DNA of 64,000 bases from JAGQOZ01 sp041399205 (GTDB taxonomy: Bacteria; Planctomycetota; Planctomycetia; Pirellulales; Pirellulaceae). Below the pieces are notes generated by a model. The model did no database searches. It was not told the DNA's origin and saw nothing but the letters and a program-made list of their open reading frames with translations. The DNA lies in NCBI GenBank assembly GCA_041399205.1, contig JAWKTK010000003.1, forward strand, positions 248,001 to 312,000, read 5' to 3'. Below, in pieces: positions 18,281-28,938 of this stretch; the first letter of the stretch is position 1, and the number at the start of each line of letters is the position of its first letter. The position numbers were made by a program, and so were the translations under genes.

Positions 18281-19777
18281 TTAGAACAAGCGTTGTTCTG
18301 GCGAAGTGTATTTTCGAATGTAGTTCTTGACCTTGACCTTCCGAGCCGTGTTGTCGCTGCTCATGAAACGGATCTTGCCGAACACGGGACGCTCTGGTCC
18401 CCAAGCTCGATCATATCGTCCCAGCACCCAAAAGATTCCGCTGTACGAATTGGGATTGCGACCATCCAGTGCGTATTTATTGTTCAGTTCAATCATGACT
18501 TCCAACGCCATTTGTGGCGACCGCGTCCACTCGAGAATCTTCTTGCCCCACAGCATCCGCAGATAATTGTGAATCATCCCGTCTTGGACCAGTTGGTTTT
18601 GGGCGGCGTTCCAAAGTGGATCGTGGGTCTGAGCGAGTTCGAATTCAGACGGACTGTATTCGTAGTCTCGGCGATCACCAGCGTGTTCCTCGAGCGTCTG
18701 CTGAGCCCAATTCGGCAGTGACGCATATTTGTCATAGTTTGGATTGAGGCAACACATGTTGTAACCCACTTCGCGCCAAGTGATCAGTTCGTCCAAAAAC
18801 GATTCAGCGGATTCGCTGGTGCCCCACCAACCAGACGAACTGCCAGTCGTTTTGGGGCTCACCTTTCTCGGCGACCACGATTCGCTGGCCATCAATTGGT
18901 CAAAGATTTCGTGCGCAGAAATATGGCCGAAGTGCAAGTAGGGCGAAAGTCCGCTGGCGACGTCTTCTTCCGGTTCATTGCGACGCGTGCCATATGCCGA
19001 AAGCGTGTTGTCCACAAAATGCTTCCACCGTTTTTCCGCCGCATTCGCACCGCCGGGCAAGGCGGGCACGACCGGGACCGAATGATCGATGGGCAACGTT
19101 GACAATTCAAACTGTTTCAGCTCGGTCGCCGAAAGGCAGTGCCAACGATCTGTCAGTGCTTTCGGTAGTGAATACTTGGGCAGTTGTAGGCGGTCGAGCG
19201 GTTTTGGTCGGGGCACATGTTCTAAGTGTGGCAACAGGTTCTTCTGCAAGAAGCGACGAAAGTCGAAAGCGCGAAGGAAAACTTTGTCGGCGGCTCGCAT
19301 GGGCAAAAGGCCATTCGAATCGACCGCTTCCACGCCCACCTGAATCTTCTTGGCGGCTGCCTTCACCATTCGAGGCAAGAAGAAGCAGGGAAAATCATCG
19401 GTGACTATCATGCACGCGTCAGCGGCCAGCGCCTGCAGCAACCCGTTCCCGGCGTCGCGCCGAGGTTCCAAGTAGCAATAATATGTCACCGGATGATTGG
19501 CAAGCGCTTGGGCGTTATCCAGCATGCCAGCGATGACAAATTGATGGATGCGATCACTGGCCCAGCGATAGTCACATCGCAAGGCCTCCAAAACCACCAG
19601 CGGCTTTTTCAGGTGCTTGGCCCAATCAATCGCTCGATCCAACGAAAAGTTGTACTTCGTTCGCCGATTGGCAATCATCCAATAAAGTACGAACTGACCG
19701 TCCGCTCGACATGGTTGTTGGTTCACATTGACAATGCGAACCTCAGGAACTTCGCCGATTGGCAAATCTACTGGCAT
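18281..19777 (-). CDS. phr: Deoxyribodipyrimidine photolyase, class II
   Basis: 498 residues. The N-terminal domain (to about 170) is the photolyase antenna-binding fold (FVLYWMIANRRTKYNFSLDRAI). The C-terminal FAD-binding region carries class II features: SPYLHFGHISAHEIFD, EELITWREVGYN-type text (LDELITWREVGYNMC), and a late LRMLWGKKILEWTRSPQMA block followed by LNNKYALDGRNPNSYSGIFW, where the Asn-Pro-Asn-Ser-Tyr is typical of class II. Known reaction: light-driven repair of cyclobutane pyrimidine dimers in DNA. It is intact and apparently monocistronic. Cryptochrome-like function is unlikely given the class II signature. Confidence 0.92.
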   Translation of the reverse strand: MPVDLPIGEVPEVRIVNVNQQPCRADGQFVLYWMIANRRTKYNFSLDRAIDWAKHLKKPLVVLEALRCDYRWASDRIHQFVIAGMLDNAQALANHPVTYYCYLEPRRDAGNGLLQALAADACMIVTDDFPCFFLPRMVKAAAKKIQVGVEAVDSNGLLPMRAADKVFLRAFDFRRFLQKNLLPHLEHVPRPKPLDRLQLPKYSLPKALTDRWHCLSATELKQFELSTLPIDHSVPVVPALPGGANAAEKRWKHFVDNTLSAYGTRRNEPEEDVASGLSPYLHFGHISAHEIFDQLMASESWSPRKVSPKTTGSSSGWWGTSESAESFLDELITWREVGYNMCCLNPNYDKYASLPNWAQQTLEEHAGDRRDYEYSPSEFELAQTHDPLWNAAQNQLVQDGMIHNYLRMLWGKKILEWTRSPQMALEVMIELNNKYALDGRNPNSYSGIFWVLGRYDRAWGPERPVFGKIRFMSSDNTARKVKVKNYIRKYTSPEQRLF

Positions 19778-19893
19778 GGGATGGGGCCTAACGGATGCGA
19801 ACTGGACAGCGTAATGTTTTGTTGTCCGTTATAGACCGGAGTGCGAAGACGACGAGGCGCTGTGGCGAAAATTCGTCACCAAGAGATACGAAT

Positions 19894-21027
19894 CTATTGC
19901 AGTTTTTTCAACTGGTCCGCAATAGACGCCGGGCGACCGTAGAAATAGCCTTGTCCCAGTTCAAAACCCATGTCGCGAAGCGTTTCATGGTCATCCTGCG
20001 TTTCCACGCCTTCTGCCAGCGGAACGATACCCAGTTCCTTGACCATGCGAGTCAGCATGGACAGGACTTGCTGACGTCTAGGAGGTGCCTTGGCAATTCC
20101 CTGTACCAAGCCCATGTCAAATTTCAGGTAGTCGGGACTGGCTTCGCTTAATTCGACAAGTCTCGCTTGCCCGGCACCAAAATCATCAAAGGCCAACTGC
20201 ATGTCCAAGTCGTCCAGGACTTCGCGTAGACTACGAATCAGCTTGGGGTTGGTCACCGCAGCTTCATGGATTTCTAAGGTGATCAACTGATTGGGATGAA
20301 GTTTGCGAGCCAGCTGGAGCGAATCCGTGAGACCGTCTTCCACCAATTCAATGGGATGCGTATTCACAAACAAATTGGTTCCGGGCGGTAGGTCGACCGC
20401 CGCTTCCAGACCTCGTTGGCGAAAGATCCGGCTCAATTCGGCTTCTAGGTTCAGCTGCGACGCCGTGGCAAACATTTCACCAGGGGTTCGTAGACCAAAC
20501 ATGCGACTGCGACCCAGGACTTCGTAGCCGACAACGGAAAGATCCGGATCGTCTACGCGAACCAACGGCTGATAAAACGGCACTACGGCTCGTTCACTAA
20601 TCAACCGTTCAAATTGCATCATCGCTAAGGCTCGGTCGCCCGCGTCTTCGGCAATCGTTCCGGTGTCGGTGGATTCGGGAGCTTGTCTGCCAATGCGGAA
20701 CACAATGGTAGCAAACTGAAGGATATCGCCTTCCTTCAGTTCCACGGTGGATTCGATACGTTCGCCATTAACAAACGTACCATTTGTACTGTTCATGTCG
20801 CGGACGAATAGCCGTCCGTCTTCGTCAAAGATTGTGGCGTGTTCTTTGGAGATAGAGTTGCACGGCAGTGAAAGTTCCAAGTCCGGCTTGCGGCCAATTC
20901 GAAACGGAGACTTATGAATGCCCACGGTCCGCACTGGTTCTGATTCGCCAAGCTGTCCAGCGAAGAACCAGACAGACGCATCCAGCGTAAGTCCGCTTGG
21001 TCGTTGTTGTTCCGCAATGATGGCCAT
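19894..21027 (-). CDS. FHA-EAL fusion protein
   Basis: 377 residues. An FHA domain lies at about 30-110 (FRIGRKPDLELSL, NSISKEHATI, MNSTNGTFVNGERI) and an EAL domain at about 135-375. The EAL signature is YEVLGR in place of EAL; the other catalytic residues seem kept (TLEIHE, FDDFGAGQARL, LKFDMGLVQG, LAEGVET). Likely activity: cyclic-di-GMP phosphodiesterase steered by a phosphothreonine-binding module, thus a link between Ser/Thr kinases and c-di-GMP. It is divergent from the AAA ATPase pseudogene, 215 bp apart. It may instead be a c-di-GMP effector if the degenerate EAL proves inactive. Confidence 0.88.
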   Translation of the reverse strand: MAIIAEQQRPSGLTLDASVWFFAGQLGESEPVRTVGIHKSPFRIGRKPDLELSLPCNSISKEHATIFDEDGRLFVRDMNSTNGTFVNGERIESTVELKEGDILQFATIVFRIGRQAPESTDTGTIAEDAGDRALAMMQFERLISERAVVPFYQPLVRVDDPDLSVVGYEVLGRSRMFGLRTPGEMFATASQLNLEAELSRIFRQRGLEAAVDLPPGTNLFVNTHPIELVEDGLTDSLQLARKLHPNQLITLEIHEAAVTNPKLIRSLREVLDDLDMQLAFDDFGAGQARLVELSEASPDYLKFDMGLVQGIAKAPPRRQQVLSMLTRMVKELGIVPLAEGVETQDDHETLRDMGFELGQGYFYGRPASIADQLKKLQ

Positions 21028-21619
21028 GGAATCTTCTTGTCTCGACGTGATGTAAACTCGCTGACGTCACAGGTTCGACAGTGTTCGCGAAATAGATTCG
21101 CTATGAGTTTGTAGCATGGGAATTGGTGAAGTGCGAGAATTTTTGACTCAGCAAAAGTGTTTTCCACGAAGTTGTTCGCCAATGGCGAATCAGAACCTAA
21201 GCTTTCACAAGGTTTACCCCATTTTCCTTAGGAACACGTGCTATGTCCGCGGATAATCAAGGTTCTCGAGAAGACTTGCTGGCGGCAATTCTTTCCGAAG
21301 AAAGCTATCGACCAGGGCTTTCAGAACCGTTGTCATTGGAAGATGTTGGCGTACCGGTATCCATGATCGAATCGCTGATTCTAAAGTTGATGCTGACGGC
21401 CGGTAGTCTGACGGGACGCAGGATTGCCGACGGAATCTGCTTGCCGTTTCTGTTGCTGGAAGATGTCTATCAATCCCTCCGATCACGCCAGGTAATCACG
21501 CACCGGTTCCGCTCCGTTTAATGACTATACCTATGCCCTGACTGATGTCGGTCGAGAACGCTCGTTCGGCTATGGCCTCTTGTTCGTATTGCGGTCCGGC
21601 AGTACCTTTAGGCCTAACT

Positions 21620-23560
21620 TGAAACGAAATTTGACGGATCTTTTCGATTTGAGCCTTCATTGTAGGCTCAATTGGCTGTCGGGGGCGGTTTGAAATGCGG
21701 GTTCTGGAACGCGAATGGTTCGGTTAGTTGGCGGTAACGCCCAGCAGATCGAGGACGTGTTGTTGGTACGGGTGCAGCGTGAGTTTGTCGAATTCTGAAT
21801 CGAACTCGGGGCGGATACGGTTGCGGCAGAGCGTGCCGAGGTCCTGCAGAATGTCGAAGCTCTGAACGGGAAGTCGTCAGATGTGCGGCGAGTGGCGTCT
21901 TGCGTTTGGCAGATTCGAACGCTGGGCCGGCCACGATCGATTTGCAGCCGCCTCGCTGACTCTTGGTCGTCGTCGGCGAACAACACGGGACGCAATTTTT
22001 CTCGCATGTGCCATTCGACATAGTACGCCACAGATGAACACGTGCGACCGGATCCGTTCTTCGTTGCGATGATAGATCGGACGCAGCGATAGATCGACCG
22101 TCTTTATGCAACGAAACGCCGTTCGACTTGGCGAGGCTCTTGTAGTTTCGACAACTTTGTCCGGGTCCATTCGCTTTGTCGACGCTGCGGACGACATGCA
22201 GCCGTCGAAGCCGCCTCTTCGCGAATGCGATCTTCGTTGAGCATACGTAAACGAAGTCTCGGTGATCGTAAGATCGAAGTGCTTCCCATTTTGTGTTGGC
22301 CAATAACTGCCAACTCGAAGTGATTTCTTCTCGCCGCGAAGTGGTTACGCTGCTGGCGATTCGAATCGGTTCGAGCTTCTTTCGGTCGTAAGCAACTCGT
22401 TTCTTGCGAGCACGTTGCTCGGCGAGCGCCGGATTGCGACAGACAACCAGTCGCTCGTCGGGAAAATGTTCCGATGTCACCTCGGCCAGATCCTGTGTGT
22501 CGAACAGAGACATCTGGATCGTGCCGGCTGCACAACTTGCGAATTCCTCGGTACGCAGGCGGAAATCAGTCAACCCTTCGACACCGCGGTTCGTTGATCC
22601 GACGACGATCATGCCGCGATCACCAACGAAAACGAGCCGGTTGATGCGAAACGTTTACGAGCCGTCGCGACGGTGAATGTCGGCGGGTCGGCGTGTTGCC
22701 CGGGAAGACTTCAATCGCAATCGGACGACCTTCCGATCGCACAGCAAACCGTACACGATCGAGGGCGATCGCCACGATGATCGCGACTGTAACCATGTTT
22801 GATCCGGACTTTGTCGCCCCGTGTAATAGCTCGAAGAAACATCAACAGTACCAACTGCCGTCCTTCAAGTGCTTCTTGGCGAGCTTGTTTTCGATCGCGC
22901 TGACGTGTCGCCAGCCAATCCATCGCGGCATACAACTCATGGACATCGACGTCGCCAATCGCCAACTCTTCAGCCAACGTGCTTGGCAGTCTCGGTCGTC
23001 CCGCCGTCTGGTACTTAGCTTAGAACGCGGCGAAAGCACGCGTGCCACGACCAATGACATAATCAAATCCGCTGGCGGCGATCGCGGGCCAGCAAATTCT
23101 CCAGCCCAAGTTGCTGCGCTGCGCAGCACGGCCCATTCCGTGGCAGCGAACGAGTGATTTCAACGACGAGGCGGTGCGTCGGCTTCAGTTCACCAGCAAG
23201 CGCCGCTTGATGAACTCGATGACATCCGGTGGCAACCGCGTGAGGTTCCCAGCGTCTCGTGCTGACCTTGCCGTCTTACCCAGAAAACTTCGCCGCAGCG
23301 CTTCGAAGTAGACCTTCCCTTTGACCGTCTTGCGGACCGTTTCGACTCGCAGTTTCCCTGCTTGCACTCATGCCAAGTGTTGTACACGAGATGAAATGGG
23401 CTAACAGCCCATTTCTGTAGAATCGGCAACAATCACGCATTTTATATTCGGCGAAACGATCTAAAGTAGCCTCAAGTCGCTGTTAATGCCATGATTTTCC
23501 GTTGTTAGGTTTAGGCGACTACGTTCTTTCGACGGAGCGCAACGATTCGAGCTGAATCGC
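21620..23560 (-). mobile_element. Degenerate IS1634-type insertion inside the ATPase gene
   Basis: The span between the two ATPase pieces, about 1.9 kb, is the size expected of an IS1634-family element. It holds only the decayed transposase on the minus strand. I cannot see clear terminal inverted repeats or a target duplication, so the ends are approximate. A perfect 10-bp-arm hairpin (GAAATGGGCT-AAC-AGCCCATTTC) lies at 23393-23415 near the 5' end of the transposase. Confidence 0.6.
21724..23432 (-). pseudogene. IS1634-family transposase, multiply frameshifted
   Basis: Fragments of one transposase are spread over several minus-strand frames in the right order: NLTRLPPDVIEFIKRRL near 23200, LIMSLVVARVLSPRSKL near 23040, DVDVHELYAAMDWLATRQ near 22930, ENKLAKKHLKDGS, KHGYSRDHRGDRP, MSLFDTQDLAEVTSE and ERLVVCRNPALAEQRARK near 22450, CIKTVDLSLRPIYHRNEER near 22080, AYYVEWHMREKLRPVLFAD near 22010, and a C-terminus ending LDLLGVTAN with its stop at 21724. 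The text is that of IS1634-type DDE transposases. At least six frame changes show that it is long dead. Confidence 0.85.
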
Positions 23561-24760
23561 CACGACGCAAACAACTGTTGAAGTTTCAGAAATATCAATT
23601 GACCCAGAACTGTTCGAAAGTCTGGGACCGGCCTCAATTCGGGCGGGACTGTTCTTATATGGCGAACCAAGGAACGGAAAGTCGACCTTGGCAAAACGCA
23701 TTACTCAGTGCTTTGGTCAACGAATCTGGATTCCTCGTACGCTGGTAGAAGATTCGCAAATCATCAAACTGTACGACCCAGCTTACCATCAGGCGGACGA
23801 CTTCCAAGAACAACAAACCATCTTGAAAACGGCCGCATACGACCGACGCTGGATCAAGATCCGACGTCCCACGGTGGTGGTCGGTGGCGAACTGACGCTG
23901 GACAGCTTGGAAATTGCTCACAACCAGCAAGGCAACGTCAGCGAAGCTCCCATTCAGATGAAAAGCAATTGCGGCTGTCTGCTGGTTGACGACTTTGGAA
24001 GACAACGAGTAGACCCGGCGTCGTTGCTGAACCGCTGGATTGTACCGCTGGAAGCCAGAGTTGACTTTCTCACGCTGCCAACCGGCAAGAAGATCCAAGT
24101 TCCCTTTGAACAGCTCATTATCTTTTCACCAATCTGGAACCCAGCGATCTGGTAGACGACGCCTTCTTGCGGCGTATTCCCTACAAGATCGAAATCACGG
24201 ATCCGTCGTTTGACGAAATACATCAACTATTCAAGATCTATGCCAAGCAGTTCCGTTGTGAATACGACGCAGACGCAGTCGACTACCTACTGGAAACGCA
24301 CTACCGACAATCCCAGCGCACGACTCGCCGTTGTCATCCTCGGGATCTGCTGAGTCAAATTCGGGACTACTGTGCTTACAACGAACTGCCCACGGAAATG
24401 CGTCCCGATTACTTCGACCGAGCGGTCAGGAGCTACTTCACCATGGTCTCGGGAAAGCAGGTAAATTCCACTTCGGCTCGACCCAGACCCGCGTCGCCCG
24501 TCCCGGCAGCCGCTCCTTTTGTTCCCGGACCCATTTCGGATTCGCTGGTCGAATACGCGAATGATCCTCGGCGTTGACCTTCCGCGTGCAACGCGTCATG
24601 ACTGGCGCAGAAACACTGATTGTAGCGAATCTGCGGCAGCGTCGAATTCCGCATGGAAGCAACTTCCACCGGACCGAGTTCTTGGTGGCAAGCTACACTT
24701 TTGCGTCACATCTTGAAATTCAAATGCGGCGGTGGGTACTGTTGCGAGAGGAGTCGATTC

Positions 24761-27700
24761 GTGCAAATCAATCAACTGAGTTCCACAGACCAATTACTTG
24801 GTTATACCCTTAATGAGCGTATTGGCGCGGGTGGCTATGGCGAAGTCTGGCGAGCGGAAGCTCCGGGCGGACTGGCCAAAGCGGTCAAAATCATTTACGG
24901 CTGCTTTGACGACAACCGGGCGCAACGCGAACTCAATGCGGCTGAATCGCATCAAAGAAATCCGCCATCCGTTTCTGTTGTCGCTGGAACGAATCGACGT
25001 TGTGGACCAACGCTTGGTGATAGTTACCGAATTGGCTGATGGCAGTCTCAAAGACAGGTTCGACCAATACATCGAATCGACGGATTCGGGTGTTCCGCGA
25101 GATGAACTTATTGCTTATATGCGAGACGCAGCGGATGCGATCGATTACCTGGGCGATCAGTATTCGTTGCAGCATCTGGACATTAAGCCAGAAAAACTTG
25201 CTGTTGGTAGGTGGCCACGTCAAAATTGGCGACTTTGGATTGGTGAAGGAAATTCGCGACGCGACGCAGTCCTTCATGGGTGGTCTCACGCCCGCTTATG
25301 CGCCGCCGGAATTATTTGACGGTCGTCCCAGTCGGCGAAGTGACCAATACAGTTTGGCCATTGTGTACCAGGAGATGCTGACCAATAGCCGTCCTTTCAA
25401 AGGTTCGTTGGCGGCGCAATTGGCATCGCAGCATCTGAACGGGGATCCAGATATAAGCAGTCTGCCACGAGGTGATCAGCCGGTGGTTGCGAAAGCTTTA
25501 AGCAAGGATCCGGAAGATCGATACGCCAGTTGCCGCGAATTCGTTGAAGAGCTGGCGAATCGCAAGGCTCGACGCCGCACGCCGGTTCGCACCACGTCCA
25601 CTCGTAGCTCGACGTCCTCCGCCGCCGCTTCTCGGAACACCATGTTGGTGCTGCCCAAGACGATGGAAGTCAAGCAACTGGGGCCGATTGACGCACACGC
25701 GTCCAAAGCCGTGCTGCAGCCGACCTTGTTTGTGGCCATCGGCAACACGGGCATGCGCATCATGCGACGGCTACGCAAGCGGATTCGTGATCGCATTGGC
25801 GACGCGTCCTGCCCCTCCGTAGACATCTTGTGTCTGGACACGGACTCCAAGAACTTGACAATGGCTTGTGACCGTTCCATGGACGATTGCCTATTGTTTG
25901 ACGATGTCATGCCGATTGCACTGCGACGTGCCGACGAATATCGTCAAACGGCTAACGAAAAACTGGAATGGCTCAGCCGCCGCTGGATCTACAATATTCC
26001 CAAGAGCTTGCAGACAGAAGGGATTCGACCGTTGGGACGTCTGGCGTTTGTAGACCACCATCAGGCCATCTACAACCGTCTTCACGAATCGTTTGAATCC
26101 ATCTGCAAGACGGAGAATTTGGCTGCCACTTCTGCCACCACGGGCTTGCAGCAAGGTACCGTCGAACCTCGAGTCTTCATTGTCGGGTCCAGCGCGGGTG
26201 GCGTCGGTAGCGGCATGGGAATCGATATGGCGTACGCCGTGCGAACCGTGTTGCTGGAACACGGGTTGCCGGATACGAATGTGCACGGTCTGTTTACGCA
26301 TTCGTTGGGGCGAACATCGTCGCAACGCGAAATCTCGATGGCCAACACGTTTGCTTTCTTGTCGGAATTAATGCATTACAGTTCGCACCACGGCTATCCC
26401 GGTGACGAATCGTGCAAATTGCCTCCGTTTGACGACGACCGACCCACGTTCGCTTCCACCTATTTAGTCGATCTGGGCGCGGAACTGTTGGAAGACGAAT
26501 TGGACGAACATCTGGATTCGCTGGCGGAATACTTGTACTTGAGTACATTATCGCCGTGCAGCGCTTTCTTTGATGCATGCCGCGTTGTTGACGATGACCG
26601 CCAATTGCGACTCCGTTCGGTAGGTATTAGTCACGCCGTTTCCATTACCGATTCGTTTGCCAGCAAGCCGGCTAACCGAATTGCGGAAGAGTTGATCAAT
26701 CAATGGGTAAAGGCCGACGTAGAACACGCGCAGATTGACACACAATCCATCTGCGCTCAGCTGTTCGAAACCATGGACTTGACGGTTGACCAATTGATCA
26801 AACGTATTCATGGCATCGCCAGTCACCGGTTGGGTAACAATCCGGTGGGAACGTTACGCGATGTCGTTCTTCAGAAAATTGCCTCGATTGGGACGCCGAC
26901 GGAACCGGACAGTGTGTTAGACCAAATCGATAGCGCACTGAATCATGTTCTGGACGGAGGTGCCGCCAGTCGCAACGATGCATTCGCAGTTCCTGTACGG
27001 TATTCCGTGGAAGAAAATCTGAAGAAGTTGGTTCGCGAGAACGCTGACACGCTATCGGAGTCCATTTTGCAAATCGTCAATCTGCCCGCGGGAAGATTGG
27101 CTGGTGCGGAACTAGTCATGCGAGGTTGTCACGAACTGTTTGGCGAACTGGCCACCAAAACCAAGCTGCTGCGATCACACGTCACCAAGGGCATGCACAA
27201 CGTTCGACGTCAATTGGGCGAAGCCGTCCACCAGGTGTCGGGCGAATCGTTTGATGCGAAAGTGTTCTGTCAAGCGAACGAGCAGTTGCTGGCGGATTTT
27301 GTTAGCTTGCGGCTGCACCATTTTGCTCTTTCGCAAACCGATCGAGCGCTAGTGGGAACACAGTCCAAGCTGTCTCGAGTTGGATCGCACTTGACTCGAC
27401 TGCAAAAAGAATTGGAAAAAGTTCGGACAATGTTGCAAGAAGGAAGAAACGCTGCCAGCGAATCACCTTCACGAGTGCTGGATCAACCTCGTGAAATGAC
27501 CGCCGTCATGTCCGATTACTTGCTGTCAAAATCGACTCAGCTTACGGAGCGAGTGAACCAGAGGTTGGCGAAGCTAGATCTTGTCGGATGGGACGAAGCC
27601 AACGAATTGGATTGGATGGAAGACGTTCGCAATGCAGTCTATCGCACCGCCGTAGCCACGATCACGGACGCATTGAAAGAAGTCAACTTCAACGAAGTCA

Positions 27701-28092
27701 TCGGCAAAGCGGGATTCACAGGTGAAAAGCTTGCGGAATGGATCAAGCAACACCTGGCCGTGGCCAAGCCAGCGTTACTGCAAAGCTGTGGTGGTGCGTG
27801 CCGATTGCTGGTGGCTCTACCCCAGGGTACGCCAGAAGATGACAATATTATCGACAACTTTCTGACTCGGCAGTTTGAAGTGGACCCCAACATCTTTGCA
27901 TCCACCTTGGGCGACGTGGTGCTGTGCTATGAAACCCAAGACATCCCGCTGTCGAATGTCGGTCTGCGTCTGATTCAAGAACGACCCGACTGCGCCGAGT
28001 ATGCTTCGCGACTACATACTCGTACCGACGTCGATTGGACGCCCGTTTCGCAAGTTCTACATGTATCGTCCGAGGATGAATTCGCCGAATAG
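24761..28092 (+). pseudogene. Ser/Thr protein kinase fused to a tubulin-like (Tubulin_2-type) domain, two frameshifts
   Basis: Starts at GTG 24761 with AGGAG eight bases upstream. The kinase N-lobe (LNERIGAGGYGEVWRAE, AVKII) runs in one frame to about 24941. An extra G near 24942 shifts it to LNRIKEIRHPFLLSLERI...LQHLDIKPE. An extra A in the A5 run near 25193 shifts it to NLLLVGGHVKIGDFGLVKE and the 3' frame, open to 28092. HRD is replaced by HLD; DFG and the APE region (YAPPE) are present. After a Ser/Arg-rich linker, the region from about 25720 is tubulin/FtsZ-like: LFVAIGNTGMRIMRRL, then GSSAGGVGSGMGID at about 26185, resembling the GGGTGSG nucleotide loop. About 600 residues follow. Both errors are one-base gains, so sequencing error is possible. 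If intact, it would be a cytoplasmic kinase with a polymerising or GTP-binding module. Confidence 0.8.
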
Positions 28093-28394
28093 CAGACAAA
28101 CAACGCAGACGGCGGCTCGATATGCTCTTGTGCTTGTTTGGTCCGAGATTCGTGGATACGGCGTTAGTTCGACGATAACGTGATTGGCTACGTTGTCGAA
28201 GTGTGACTTCACGTTCGGGCTGAAACGCCAGGGTTCGTGCGATTGGTTCGACACACAATTCTAGTTGTTGGTTCAAGTAGAACCGCAGCGAAACACGGCG
28301 GCCGGACGTTCCCTATGGCCGAATGTTACGAATTCAATCGCATGCCACCACCATTTGGCATTGGAAACGGTAGTATCGCGCATCGCTGGCTAAG
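28093..28394. other. Gap after the kinase-tubulin gene
   Basis: About 300 bp. Open frames exist on the minus strand, but none shows a recognisable protein, a ribosome binding site or a domain. It may be decayed sequence belonging to the sigma-factor remnant that follows. Confidence 0.3.
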
Positions 28395-28890
28395 CCGGAA
28401 TCGCGGCCGAACATTGCCTTGCGCCGTGCTTTGCCGAAACACGTTGGGACAAAGTCGCAAAGTGCTACGAACTGCTTGAGCAGCGGGTAACGTCTCCGAT
28501 CCACAGACTGAATCGCGTCGTCGCAGAATGGAAAGGCGCTCCCGATGGCCTCGCAATCCTTGACGGTGTTGAACCTCCAACGTGGCTAGCCGGCTCCTGC
28601 CTTTTGAAGTTGCGATTTTTCCTAGCCCGAAACGTAAGTGAGGGGGAAATGGAACGCATCTGAAGTGCCTCGCTGACGCGTCGGGCTAGGAAATACCGTC
28701 GGAAAATGCAAATGCGCAACTTCAAAACTCCTGCCTCGGGTATGCAGTGCTGGCTGATCTGCACCGACGTTGCGGAAACTCGACCGAGGCGGAACGTTAC
28801 CGTGAAGTCGCCCTCGATTCTGCTCCGACCCCGCAGGTGAAGGAACTCTTACCGTCCCCTCAAGAGCCTGCCGCCGCCGATCAATCCTGA
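28395..28890 (+). pseudogene. C-terminal remnant of an ECF sigma factor (DUF6596 type), interrupted by a MITE
   Basis: The reading GIAAEHCLAPCFAETRWDK, then VAKCYELLEQRVTSPIHRLN and APDGLAILDGVEPPTWLAGS is the C-terminal helical region of the large ECF sigma factors that carry DUF6596. It is cut after the Cys of LAGSC by a 126-bp element and resumes as YAVLADLHRRCG and STEAERYREVALDSAP, stopping at 28890. Joining the two sides across one copy of the 8-bp duplication gives LAGSCLGYAVLADLH in a single frame. The sigma-2 and sigma-4 regions are missing upstream, so the gene was already partial or has been eroded. These sigma factors commonly sit with YCII/SRPBCC-type genes, as do those downstream here. 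Confidence 0.75.
28602..28727. mobile_element. MITE-like element, copy B, with perfect TIR and 8-bp target duplication
   Basis: 126 bp. Perfect 13-bp terminal inverted repeats TTTTGAAGTTGCG (28602-28614) and CGCAACTTCAAAA (28715-28727) are flanked by an exact 8-bp direct repeat CTCCTGCC at 28594-28601 and 28728-28735. Inside is a second inverted repeat, TTCCTAGCCCGA / TCGGGCTAGGAA. It encodes no protein. It is related to the element at 11799-11903, in inverted orientation. Confidence 0.9.
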
Positions 28891-28938
28891 TTCCGCGACA
28901 ACTCGTGAGATCGGATTGCGAGAATCCTCAAGGATCTC

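Larger units (their letters stand above)
21243..24577 (+). pseudogene. AAA-family ATPase split by a transposase remnant and frameshifts
   Basis: Two pieces of one planctomycete-type ATPase. The 5' piece (21243 to about 21615) has MSADNQG at the start and a winged-helix region (VPVSMIESLILKLMLTAGS). It breaks frame near 21504, continues as APFNDYTYALTDVGRERS, breaks again near 21560 and continues as CSYCGPAVPL. The 3' piece starts about 23580 with the Walker A region GLFLYGEPRNGKSTLAKR, then a Walker B-like LLVDDFGRQR and LLNRWIVPLE. It shifts frame once more near 24127 (LIIFS to TNLEPSDLVDDAFLRRIPYK) and ends at 24577. Between them lies an IS1634-type remnant. The family partner appears to be the kinase-tubulin gene just downstream. 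Non-functional as it stands; exact family name not established. Confidence 0.8.

Noticed and set aside
22693..23157. Plus-strand ORF of 154 residues inside the IS remnant
   Set aside because: It is antisense to transposase fragments that read clearly on the minus strand.
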